This document shows positions 44,492 to 52,651 of a stretch of DNA of 64,000 nt, in pieces (the stretch's first letter is position 1; the number at the start of each line of letters is the position of its first letter). Position numbers and translations under genes: made by a program. The stretch is from XN24 sp964462675. GTDB lineage: Bacteria; Pseudomonadota; Gammaproteobacteria; Steroidobacterales; XN24. Under the pieces are notes generated by a model, which was not told where the DNA came from, did no database searches, and saw only the letters and a program-made list of their open reading frames with translations. The stretch is from assembly GCA_964462675.1 (NCBI GenBank), contig CAYWYS010000006.1, forward strand, positions 1 to 64,000. The letters are read 5' to 3'.

Positions 44492-45451
44492 CTAGAACTT
44501 GATGGGGGAGAGGGCGCCGACCCCCGGCGCGCGGCGTTCCCGCAGGACTTCCCGCCGGAAGCGGAACAGCTCTGCAGGCCGCCCGCCGGTGCGTGGCTCG
44601 ATGCGCCCGGTCTTCTCGACGAGGCCGCCTTGCTCGACGAGTCGCCGGAAGTTCTGCTTGTGCAGCCGCAGCCCCGACAGCGCCTCGACGACCCGCTGCA
44701 GCTGCGCGAGTGTGAATTGTTCCTCGATCAGTTCGAACACCAGCGGACGGTAGCGCAGCTTGCCACGCAGCCGTGCCAGTCCGGTCGCGAGGATGCGCCG
44801 GTGGTCGTAGGCCATGGGCTTGCCGAACAGCACGGCCGACTTCGGCGGCGCACGGCCGAGGTCCGACCAGGTCTCGTGGGTCAGTGCCGCCCCGTAGAGC
44901 AATTCGTAGCGCTCGAGGACGCGGTAGCCGTCCCAGCCGGCCCCGCTCAGGCCGAAGCAGATCTCGATGCGCTCCGCACGGCGGTCACGTTCCGCGGCGG
45001 TCCTGGCTTTTGCAGCCCAGGCTGCGAGCGCGGCGCCGATCGCATCGAGCACCGGCGGGCGCTCCGCACGCCAGTCCTCCCACGGCAGGAAGCGATAGCA
45101 GTTGACCCAGCTGCCGCTGGCGACCTCGGCGGGCAGGTGCTGGGTCAGCGCCAGGTAGGCGATCGACAGCAGGCGCGGCCCGCCGGCCCGTTCGCGAGGA
45201 TCCCGGCCCTCGTTGCCGAAGGTGTAGAGCTGCTCGACATAGCCGAGGTCGCGCCCGGTCTGGCGGCGCACCCAGCTGCGCAGCCCGAGCTCGAGCGTGC
45301 GGTCCGCCTCGGGATCAAACGGGCCGGACGGCAGCATGGGCAGGATCGTGCTGTCGGCCTCGGCCGCCGGCGCGACGGTCAGCACCCGGGCTTCGTCGTC
45401 GCCGACGGAAACGATCACGGCATTCAGGCCGACGACAATGCGTCGCGGCAT
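44492..45451 (-). CDS. nrtR: NrtR-type NUDIX/winged-helix NAD regulator
   Basis: 319 residues. The N-terminal part is NUDIX-like (ELGLRSWVRRQTG, LYTFGNEGRDPR) but the catalytic Nudix box is degenerate, as in NrtR repressors. The C-terminal winged helix holds LRLHKQNFRRLVEQGGLVE and GGRPAELFRFRREVL. NrtR repressors sense ADP-ribose and control NAD synthesis genes. The neighbour is nadA-nadB with a palindromic site between. ATG at 45451 overlaps the channel gene stop as TGATG. The AT-rich site before nadA is the likely target (inference). Confidence 0.85.
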   Translation of the reverse strand: MPRRIVVGLNAVIVSVGDDEARVLTVAPAAEADSTILPMLPSGPFDPEADRTLELGLRSWVRRQTGRDLGYVEQLYTFGNEGRDPRERAGGPRLLSIAYLALTQHLPAEVASGSWVNCYRFLPWEDWRAERPPVLDAIGAALAAWAAKARTAAERDRRAERIEICFGLSGAGWDGYRVLERYELLYGAALTHETWSDLGRAPPKSAVLFGKPMAYDHRRILATGLARLRGKLRYRPLVFELIEEQFTLAQLQRVVEALSGLRLHKQNFRRLVEQGGLVEKTGRIEPRTGGRPAELFRFRREVLRERRAPGVGALSPIKF

Positions 45452-46293
45452 CAGGCTTTCTCCCCGTCGAGGTTGGCGCCGCAGGCCCGGCAATGAACAG
45501 CGTCGAATTCGTGGCCCTTGAGCTTGCAGGACGGGCAGGCGCGCTTCTGCTTGCGGCGGCCGCTGGCCTGGCTGAACTCGGAAAAGAAGATGCCCATCGG
45601 CACGGCGATGATGCCGTAGCCAGTGATCATGATGACCGACGCGATCACCTTGCCGAGCGGCGTCACCGGCGTGATGTCGCCATAACCGACGGTCGTCAGC
45701 GTGACGATCGCCCAGTACATCGCCTGCGGGATGTTGGTAAAGCCACCCTCATCGGGTTCCACGAAGTGCATCAACGTGCCGAAGATCACCACCAATGTCA
45801 TCACCGCGTAGACGAAGATCAGCGTCTTGCGCCAGCTGGATACGAGCACCTCGAGCAGGATGTTGGCCTCGCCGACGTAGCGATCCATGTGCATGACCCG
45901 GAACAGCCGCAGGATGCGCAACACCCGGATGACCAGCATCGGCGCGGTCCCCGTCATGATCAACCCGAGGTAGGTCGGCAGCACCGAAACCAGGTCGACC
46001 ACGCCGTAGAAGCTCCTTGCATAGCGCGCCGGGTGACGCACGCAGTACAGCCTCAAGCAGTACTCGATCGTGAACAGGATCGTGAAGAACCACTCGATCC
46101 GGTAGAGCAGGGGGCCGTATTGCTGGTTGATTCCCTCGACCGTCGCGAGCAGCACCACAGTCACGCTGACGAGGATCGCGGCGATCAGCGCGAGGTCGAA
46201 GGCGAGCCCGGCGGGCGTGTCCGAGCGGAAGATGATGCTGAACAGGCGTTCGCGTGCGGCGCCCGATCCGGGGTAATGGCGGGCCTTGGTCAT
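45451..46293 (-). CDS. Voltage-gated-type potassium channel
   Basis: 280 residues with six membrane helices. The selectivity filter TVGYGD is followed by the S6 helix; S4 is Arg-rich (RVLRILRLFRVMHMDRY). A short C-terminal zinc-ribbon-like tail has CPSC and CRAC pairs (residues about 255-272), which is unusual and may bind metal. It is a cytoplasmic-membrane channel, presumably K+ selective. Its start is 52 bp downstream of the glycosyltransferase stop; its stop overlaps the nrtR start. Confidence 0.92.
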   Translation of the reverse strand: MTKARHYPGSGAARERLFSIIFRSDTPAGLAFDLALIAAILVSVTVVLLATVEGINQQYGPLLYRIEWFFTILFTIEYCLRLYCVRHPARYARSFYGVVDLVSVLPTYLGLIMTGTAPMLVIRVLRILRLFRVMHMDRYVGEANILLEVLVSSWRKTLIFVYAVMTLVVIFGTLMHFVEPDEGGFTNIPQAMYWAIVTLTTVGYGDITPVTPLGKVIASVIMITGYGIIAVPMGIFFSEFSQASGRRKQKRACPSCKLKGHEFDAVHCRACGANLDGEKA

Positions 46294-46345
46294 CAGCAGG
46301 TGGCGTCCATGCAGGCTCCGGTGGGCAACGGCTTTGGCGTCGGGA

Positions 46346-47455
46346 TTATAGTCCCTCCCCGGGATCTGTCCCGGGCGGCGCACCGAGCTCCCGATACAGG
46401 CCGGCGTGCGCTTCGACGGCGCGCGCCAGCGTGAAGTCCCGGGCGATGCGCTCGCGGGCGGCGCGCCCCATCGCGATGCGCTCGACCGGGTGCTCATAGA
46501 GCCAGCGCAGCGCGGCGCCGATTTGCCGGGCGCTGCGGCGCCGGACAATGATGCCCGATTCGCCTTGCACGACGAGTTCGGGCGCACCGCCGGCATTCGT
46601 CACGATCGGGGGCACGCCGCAGGCCATCGCCTCGATGACCGACTGCGGCAGGCCCTCGCGCCGCAGCGCGCCGCGCACCGAGACGGCGCAGGCCGCGAGC
46701 AGTTGCGGCGCGTCGTCGCGGTGGCCCAGCACATGGAAATTCTCACGAAACGGGCTGCGCGCGATGCGCTCGAGCACCGAGCGGGTGTCGTGGCCGCCGC
46801 CGACCAGCAGGAAATGGATGCGTGCGCCGGGGGGCAGCCAGGCGGCAGCATCGATGACGTACTCGATGCCCTTGCGGGGGCGGTAGTTCGCCACGACTGC
46901 GACCGCGAAGGCGCCCGGCGGGACGCCGACTTCCAGCAGTTTCGCCGGGGGTTGTTCGTACCATGACAGCTCATGGCCGGGTGGGATCGTCACCACGCTG
47001 GCCGGGTGTCGTCGCCGCGCAAGTTGCGCCGCCGCCGCCCGGGACGTGCAGATGACCTGGTCGAGTCGCGGTTGCAGCAGTGTCAGGCGGGCCAGCGGGT
47101 TCCAGCGTTGCACGCCGCCGGTGCGGTCGTGGCGCGCGACGAGCCGCACTGGCAGGTCGCGCAGCGCGGGCAGGGCGGCGCCGAGCGCGACGGGATCCGA
47201 GAACTGCACGAGCTCGATGCGCTCACGCGTACAGTATTCCCTGATCGCCGCGCTGGTGGCGCGGCCGAGGCCGCGCGGTGGCTCGAACGCCGTATGCGGC
47301 AATCCGGCGCTTCGGATCGCCGTGGTGAATGGCGAGTCGCCACGCGCCATGACGTGCATCTGGAAGCCCGCCCGCGCGAGCCCGAGCACGAGTTCGGCGT
47401 CGGGCCGCACGCTGCTCGGCGTGCCGCCCTGCGCCGTGATCCACAGCACGCGCAT
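46346..47455 (-). CDS. Glycosyltransferase family 4-like
   Basis: 369 residues, two Rossmann domains. The N-terminal domain opens MRVLWITAQGG; the C-terminal donor domain has NYRPRKGIEYVIDA, FLLVGGGHDTRSVLERIA and the E-x7-E type nucleotide-sugar segment REGLPQSVIEAMACGVPPI. It lacks a signal peptide and membrane helix. Its start overlaps the DUF2063 stop as TGATG. Acceptor unknown; pairing with the MNIO genes may only reflect operon position. Confidence 0.88.
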   Translation of the reverse strand: MRVLWITAQGGTPSSVRPDAELVLGLARAGFQMHVMARGDSPFTTAIRSAGLPHTAFEPPRGLGRATSAAIREYCTRERIELVQFSDPVALGAALPALRDLPVRLVARHDRTGGVQRWNPLARLTLLQPRLDQVICTSRAAAAQLARRRHPASVVTIPPGHELSWYEQPPAKLLEVGVPPGAFAVAVVANYRPRKGIEYVIDAAAWLPPGARIHFLLVGGGHDTRSVLERIARSPFRENFHVLGHRDDAPQLLAACAVSVRGALRREGLPQSVIEAMACGVPPIVTNAGGAPELVVQGESGIIVRRRSARQIGAALRWLYEHPVERIAMGRAARERIARDFTLARAVEAHAGLYRELGAPPGTDPGEGL

Positions 47456-48234
47456 CAGTCCGGGTTCGGCAGCGTACCGAGCACGATGTCGCGCGCCCGC
47501 AGTTCGGCGAGCAAGGCCCCGCCGCCGGCGAGCACGGACGCCGGCGTCGGGTGCTCCAGCTCGCCGGCGATCTGCAGCATGCACTCGCGCCCGCTGGGTT
47601 GCGCGCCGTGCTCATCGCGCAGCAGTTCGAGCAGCCGGGCCGTAACGAGGTTGATCTCGAGAAAGCCGACCCGGTCCCGCCGATCTCTATAGACGACCAG
47701 CCGGGTCGGCTCGGCCGGGCGCTCGACCGGCTGGAAGTCTGGCGCGATGCGGTGCACGGGCCACGCGTAACTCAAGGCCCAGGCGAGCGGCGACAGCGCC
47801 GGACGCCCGTCCAGCAGGTCGCCGTCGGGTTCCACGCCAGGGAGCTCCGGCTCGCGCTCGTCGATCGACAGCGCCAGCTCCACCCACTCGTAATGCGCGA
47901 GCTCGGCCATGAAGGGCAGATCGCCGGCGGCGGGTTCGCGTTCCTCGAGCAGGTACTGGAGGAATTCCTGCGGCAGCTCGAGGAACAGCGGCGTCTGCGC
48001 GCGGTGGCGGATCAGCCAGTCGCGCACCAGCTCGCTCCAGGCCACCTCGCCGAGCAGTCTCTTCAGAACCGGGAAACTGCGGCCGAGCAGGTCGCGGAGG
48101 TTGTTGAAGAACAGCTCGCGGTAGATCGCCATGCGGCGGTCCTCGACGCCCCCTGGCGCCGGCGCGCGCATCGGGTCGCGAATGTGTGCGGCGAATTCAA
48201 GCTGCGCACGGCGCAGGCGACCGGGTTCAGCCAT
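47455..48234 (-). CDS. DUF2063 protein, MNIO partner (HvfC/BufC-like)
   Basis: 259 residues. The N-terminal DUF2063 domain is visible (LRRAQLEFAAHIRDP, YRELFFNNLRDLLGRSFPVLKRLLG, HRAQTPLFLELPQEFLQYL). Such proteins partner MNIO/DUF692 enzymes and bind the precursor peptide in HvfABC and bufferin pathways. It overlaps the DUF692 gene by eight bases. A leader-recognition role for an unseen peptide is the likely function. Confidence 0.88.
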   Translation of the reverse strand: MAEPGRLRRAQLEFAAHIRDPMRAPAPGGVEDRRMAIYRELFFNNLRDLLGRSFPVLKRLLGEVAWSELVRDWLIRHRAQTPLFLELPQEFLQYLLEEREPAAGDLPFMAELAHYEWVELALSIDEREPELPGVEPDGDLLDGRPALSPLAWALSYAWPVHRIAPDFQPVERPAEPTRLVVYRDRRDRVGFLEINLVTARLLELLRDEHGAQPSGRECMLQIAGELEHPTPASVLAGGGALLAELRARDIVLGTLPNPD

Positions 48235-49084
48235 GTGCGCCGTGCTCCGCGGGGGTTGCCACCTCGTGCTTCCGTTGCAGGTCGCGAATGACGTCGAGCT
48301 CAGCCCTGAGCTGCGCCAGCGGCGGGATGTTGAAGTCGCGCTCGAGCAGGGTCGGGATCACGCCGAAGCGCGCATAGCTGCGTTCGAGCAGCGCCCACAC
48401 CGGGTCGGCGACATTGGTGCCGTGCGTGTCGACGCGCAGGTCCTCGGCCTCGACATAGTGACCCGCGACGTGCAGGTAGACAATGCGCTCGCCCGGCAGC
48501 GCGGCGAGGAACTCGTCGGCGTCGTAGCCGTGGTTGATCGAATTCACGTACACGTTGTTGACGTCCAGCAACAGCCCGCAGTCCGCCTCCTCGAGCACGG
48601 CGTTCAGAAACCGGATCTCGTCCATCTCGCGGCCCGGTGCCGCGTAGTAGGACACGTTCTCGACGGCGACCGGTCGCTCGAGGATCTCCGCCGCGCGCCG
48701 GATGCGGCCCGCCACATGGCGCACGGCCTCGTCAGTGAACGGGATCGGCATCAGGTCGTAGAGGTGGCCGTCGTCGCCGGTGTAGGACAAGTGCTCGGTG
48801 TAGCAGCGGATTCCTTGGGTGTCGAGGAAATCGCGGACGCGTTCCAGGAAACGCTCGTCGAGCGGCGCCGGCCCGCCGAGCGACAGCGACAGGCCGTGCG
48901 CGGAAAACGGAAAGCGGTCGGTGAACCAGCAGAACTTCCGCCCCAGGGCGCCGCCCACGCCGATCCAGTTCTCCGGCGCGACTTCCATGAAGTCGACGTC
49001 CCACGGGGGTGTCGCCATGAGTTCGTCCATCATGCTGCGCCTCAGCCCCAGGCCCACGCCCCTGACGGGGTATTCACCTCGCAT
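48227..49084 (-). CDS. MNIO-family enzyme (DUF692; HvfB/BufB-like)
   Basis: 285 residues of the multinuclear non-heme iron oxidative enzyme family, a TIM-barrel with His, Asp and Glu iron ligands. Conserved segments are MEVAPENWI, HGLSLSLGG, EHLSYT, ENVSYY, LLLDVNNVYVNS, HVAGHY and VDTHG. MNIOs modify Cys residues in short peptides, for example thiooxazole formation in bufferins that bind copper. No small Cys-rich precursor gene is seen on either side. The start at 49084 is the first ATG after the DUF1841 gene. Confidence 0.92.
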   Translation of the reverse strand: MRGEYPVRGVGLGLRRSMMDELMATPPWDVDFMEVAPENWIGVGGALGRKFCWFTDRFPFSAHGLSLSLGGPAPLDERFLERVRDFLDTQGIRCYTEHLSYTGDDGHLYDLMPIPFTDEAVRHVAGRIRRAAEILERPVAVENVSYYAAPGREMDEIRFLNAVLEEADCGLLLDVNNVYVNSINHGYDADEFLAALPGERIVYLHVAGHYVEAEDLRVDTHGTNVADPVWALLERSYARFGVIPTLLERDFNIPPLAQLRAELDVIRDLQRKHEVATPAEHGAHG

Positions 49085-49123
49085 CTACATCCTCCGCGTC
49101 TCTGCGTCTCCGCGGGATCCGAT

Positions 49124-49552
49124 TCACCCCCGGATACTCCGCAACGCCTCCATGTACAAGGCCTCATCCGGCAGGGCATTGTTTCGCTGCGCGCGCCAAA
49201 GCGCCTCCGCGAGGCACTCTGCCATGCGGTGCTCCGCCGCGTGTCGGCCGAGCCGTGCGGCCAGCGACTGGTATAGCGCGGCGATGCCGGCTGGGCGGTC
49301 GGTGGCGACCTGCTCACGCAAGGCCAGGTGCAGCCCCATGTGCAGGAACGGGTTGGTCTCGCCATGCTCGGGCGTCCAGTCCCGGCCGAGGGCGACGTCG
49401 GGCCGCTCCAGCATGGCCTGGTACTCCGGATGCTGCTCGATCACGTCGGCGATCTGGACTTCCACGGGCTCGGCCGGCAGCCGATCACGCCGCTTTCGCC
49501 AGGCGTCCAGGTACAAGGCCCGCAGGCTCTCCCGGTCACTCGGCAGCAGCAC
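49124..49552 (-). CDS. DUF1841-family protein
   Basis: 142 residues. The family-like opening RESLRALYLDAWRKRRD and NPFLHMGLHLALREQ support the assignment. No ATG is present at the family N-terminus; GTG at 49552, inside the end of nth, fits best. DUF1841 genes often follow nth in beta/gammaproteobacteria. Function unknown. Its stop is 39 bp before the MNIO gene. Confidence 0.8.
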   Translation of the reverse strand: MLLPSDRESLRALYLDAWRKRRDRLPAEPVEVQIADVIEQHPEYQAMLERPDVALGRDWTPEHGETNPFLHMGLHLALREQVATDRPAGIAALYQSLAARLGRHAAEHRMAECLAEALWRAQRNNALPDEALYMEALRSIRG

Positions 49553-50237
49553 GGCGCGCCCGGCCCCCGGCGGTGGCCTTGGCAAGCGGGCGCGCGGGCG
49601 GCTCGCCCGGCGTCTTGTCACGGTAGTCGCAAAGGTCGGCCACGATGCATGCCGGGCAGTCGGGCCGGCGCGCCTTGCAGACATAGCGTCCATGCAGGAT
49701 CAGCCAATGGTGCGCATCCTGCATGAACTCGGCCGGGGTGACTCGTGCGAGCCGGTCCTCGACCGCCCGCACGGTCTTGCCCGGGGCCAGCCCGGTGCGG
49801 TTGGCGACGCGAAAGATGTGCGTGTCGACCGCAATCAGCGGCTCGCCGAAGGCCGTGTTCAGCACGACATTGGCCGTCTTCCGACCGACGCCCGGCAAGG
49901 CCTCGAGCGCGGCGCGCTCGTGTGGTACTTCGCCGCCATGGGATTCGAGCAGGAGGCGGCACAAAGCGATGATGTTCTTCGCCTTGGCGTTGTAAAGGCC
50001 GATCGAGCTGATGTACTGCTTCAGGCCGTCCTCGCCGAGCGCGAGCATCCTCGCCGGGGTGTTTGCCACCGGGAAAAGCCTGCCAGTGGCGCGATTCACG
50101 CTCTTGTCGGTGGCCTGCGCCGACAGCACGACGGCGACCAGCAGCTCGAACGGGCTGCGGTACTCGAGCTCGGTCTGCGGCGCCGGATTCGCCGCCCGCA
50201 GGCGCTCGTAGAATTCCCGGCGCCTGGCGCTGTTCAT
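49536..50237 (-). CDS. nth: Endonuclease III
   Basis: 233 residues. Base-excision DNA glycosylase/AP lyase for oxidised pyrimidines. Helix-hairpin-helix LPGVGRKTANVVL with catalytic Lys, catalytic Asp in VDTHIFRV, and the [4Fe-4S] loop C-x6-C-x2-C-x5-C (CKARRPDCPACIVADLC). A Pro/Ala/Arg-rich extension of about 22 residues follows. It lies right after rnfE, the classic rnf-nth order. Its 3' end overlaps the DUF1841 start. Confidence 0.97.
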   Translation of the reverse strand: MNSARRREFYERLRAANPAPQTELEYRSPFELLVAVVLSAQATDKSVNRATGRLFPVANTPARMLALGEDGLKQYISSIGLYNAKAKNIIALCRLLLESHGGEVPHERAALEALPGVGRKTANVVLNTAFGEPLIAVDTHIFRVANRTGLAPGKTVRAVEDRLARVTPAEFMQDAHHWLILHGRYVCKARRPDCPACIVADLCDYRDKTPGEPPARPLAKATAGGRARRAAAE

Positions 50238-50245
50238 CGCGTCCC

Positions 50246-50932
50246 TCAGGCCGGCTCGCCGAGGGCGTCGGGCGATGCCTTGCGGACCGGGCCGGGGCGC
50301 CGCTGCAGGCGGGCATCGACCAGGTTCTTGGCCGCTACCATCAGGCCCAGCCCGATGAAAGCGCCGGGCGGCAGCAAAGCGAGCAGGAAGCCGCCGTCGG
50401 CCAGTTGCAGTTCGAGGCCGCGCGAGGCCTCGCCGAACATCATGTGCGCGCCGGCGAACAATGTGCCCTGGCCGATCAGCTCGCGCGCGGCACCCAGCGT
50501 GACGAGCACGCCGGTGAAGCCCAGGCCCATCGACAGCCCGTCGAGCACGGCCAGCGGCGGCGGCTCGCGCGATGCGAAGGCCTCGGCGCGGCCGATGATC
50601 GCGCAGTTTGTCACGATCAGCGGGATGAAGATGCCCAGCACGCGGAACAGGTCGTGGAACCACGCATTCATCGCGAGTTCGACGGCGGTCACGATCGAGG
50701 CGATCACGAGCACGAACACCGGGATGCGGATTTCCGGCCGGACGAAGTCGCGGATCACGGACACGGTCAGGTTCGACGCGACCAGCACCAGCATCGTTGC
50801 GAGCCCCAGCCCCAGCCCGTTGACGAAACTGGTGCTGACGGCCAGCAGCGGGCACAGCCCGAGCAGTTGGACCAGGCCGACGTTGTTTTTCCAGAGGCCG
50901 GTCCGGATGACCTCGGCGGCGCGGCCGCTCAT
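50246..50932 (-). CDS. rnfE: Electron transport complex subunit RnfE
   Basis: 228 residues, six membrane helices. Motifs include KNNVGLVQLLGLCPLLAVS and IPLIVTNCAIIGRAEAFA with conserved Cys. RnfA and RnfE together form the membrane-embedded [2Fe-2S]-bearing core. Its ATG overlaps the rnfG stop (ATGA). Confidence 0.95.
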   Translation of the reverse strand: MSGRAAEVIRTGLWKNNVGLVQLLGLCPLLAVSTSFVNGLGLGLATMLVLVASNLTVSVIRDFVRPEIRIPVFVLVIASIVTAVELAMNAWFHDLFRVLGIFIPLIVTNCAIIGRAEAFASREPPPLAVLDGLSMGLGFTGVLVTLGAARELIGQGTLFAGAHMMFGEASRGLELQLADGGFLLALLPPGAFIGLGLMVAAKNLVDARLQRRPGPVRKASPDALGEPA

Positions 50933-51606
50933 TCGGTGTCCTCAGTGGGCTCATCTGGTGGCGGCAGTCCGGTGGCGCCGATCGGCGCCGCGAACAGCCC
51001 GTCGCGATTCGCCTCGAAGTATAGCAGCGCGTCGCGCACCGCCGAGACGACCGCGCGCGCGGTGATGGTCGCGCCGGTGAACTGGTCGAATACCCCATCA
51101 TCCCGGCGCACGGCCCAGCGCTCGAGCGGCGGCTGGCCGAGCGAGCGGCCGTCGAAGTCGAGGATCCAGTCGTCGCGCTCGACCTCGATGCGGTCGCCCA
51201 GCCCGGGCGTCTCGCGATGCGCCACGACTCTGACGCCGTTGACCGTGCCGTCGGCGAGGATACCGATCAAGAGCTTGATCGGGCCGCTGTAGCCGCCGGG
51301 CGCGACCGGCGTCATGACGAGCGCGACCGGGCGGTCGCGCAGTCGCGCGCGATAGACCGTGACCGGAGCGGGCGTACCGAGCAGCGCCGCGTCCGTGACC
51401 GTGATCGCGTCCTCGTGCACCGCGTTGTCGTATCCGCCCGTCGGCAGCACGTCGGCCAGCGAGCGCAGCAGGAACGCCCGCTCGTTTGCCGCAATGCGTG
51501 CGCGGGTGCCGTCGTAAGTGACCGCGACCAGCAGCGCGCCGAACACGGCGAAGCCGGCGAGGATACCTCCGGCGCGCAGCATGCTGCGGGGAATCTCAGC
51601 CCGCAT
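50929..51606 (-). CDS. rnfG: Electron transport complex subunit RnfG
   Basis: 225 residues. One N-terminal membrane helix (about 11-29), then a periplasmic FMN-binding domain; FMN is attached covalently to a Thr in FTGATITARAVV. It overlaps the rnfD end by 11 bases and the rnfE start by four. Confidence 0.95.
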   Translation of the reverse strand: MRAEIPRSMLRAGGILAGFAVFGALLVAVTYDGTRARIAANERAFLLRSLADVLPTGGYDNAVHEDAITVTDAALLGTPAPVTVYRARLRDRPVALVMTPVAPGGYSGPIKLLIGILADGTVNGVRVVAHRETPGLGDRIEVERDDWILDFDGRSLGQPPLERWAVRRDDGVFDQFTGATITARAVVSAVRDALLYFEANRDGLFAAPIGATGLPPPDEPTEDTE

Positions 51607-52651
51607 GTCCGTAGGTGCGGGGCCGCGTGAAGTGGTCGATCGCCGGCACGGCCATGTTCATCAGCAGCACGGCAAATGCCACCCCATCCGGATAACCGCC
51701 CCAGCTGCGGATCACGAAGACCAGCAAGCCGATGCCGAAGCCGAACACCAGCCGCCCGGAGCGGCTGGTGGCTGCGGAGACCGGGTCGGTGGCGATGAAG
51801 AACGCCCCCAGCAGGGTCGCGCCGCTGACCAGGTGAAAGGTCGGCGGCGGATAGACGCCGGGGTTGATCAGCCAGAAAAATGCGGCCGGCACCATGACAC
51901 CCAGCATGACGGCAACGGGAATCTGCCAGCGGATGATCTTGCGCCACAACAGCCACAGGCCGCCGAGCGCGATGCATCCGGCGGTCAATTCCCAGCCGCG
52001 TGCGCCAAGCTGGCCGTACAGCGCGCCGGCGCGAATCTCCTCGACGGTGCGCGCCAGCGACAACTGCGTCCGCAGGTCATCGAGCGGCGTCGCACCGCTG
52101 ATCGCGTCCCAGGATACGCCTTGCGGCAGCATCCCGGTCAGCGTGAACCGCAGCGTCTGCAGCGGATCGAGCGATGCGGCGGCGAGCCCGAGCGACTCGC
52201 CGAGCGGCGGCAGCCAGCGCGTCATTGCCTCGGGGAAAGAGATCAGCACCACGACATAGCCGGCCATCGCGGGATTGAACGGGTTGAAGCCGAGCCCGCC
52301 GTAGAGCTGCTTCGCAAACACGATGGCGAACGCGGCGCCGGTCGCGGTGACCCACCACGGCGTCAGCGGCGGCAGGCAGAACGCCAGCAGCACCGCGGTG
52401 AGCAGCGCGCTCAGGTCGAGCAGCTGTGGCAGGACCGGCCGCTGCCGCAGCGCGAGCGCGCCGGCCTCGCAGGCCAGCGCCACGGCCGCGGCGACTGCCA
52501 TGTTGTAGAGAATGCCGGGGCCGAAGAACCACACCCACGCGATCGTCGCCGGCACCAGGGCCAGGAGCACCTCGCCCATGACTCGCCTGACGCTCGTGGT
52601 GGGCCGCACGTGCGGCGGCGCCGTGGCCTGGAACATTCCGGGGCCGCTCAT
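51596..52651 (-). CDS. rnfD: Electron transport complex subunit RnfD
   Basis: 351 residues, multi-pass membrane protein. The covalent FMN attachment site is in WDAISGATPLDD (SGAT). It moves Na+ or H+ coupled to ferredoxin/NADH electron flow. Its start overlaps the rnfC stop as ATGA. Confidence 0.95.
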   Translation of the reverse strand: MSGPGMFQATAPPHVRPTTSVRRVMGEVLLALVPATIAWVWFFGPGILYNMAVAAAVALACEAGALALRQRPVLPQLLDLSALLTAVLLAFCLPPLTPWWVTATGAAFAIVFAKQLYGGLGFNPFNPAMAGYVVVLISFPEAMTRWLPPLGESLGLAAASLDPLQTLRFTLTGMLPQGVSWDAISGATPLDDLRTQLSLARTVEEIRAGALYGQLGARGWELTAGCIALGGLWLLWRKIIRWQIPVAVMLGVMVPAAFFWLINPGVYPPPTFHLVSGATLLGAFFIATDPVSAATSRSGRLVFGFGIGLLVFVIRSWGGYPDGVAFAVLLMNMAVPAIDHFTRPRTYGHAG

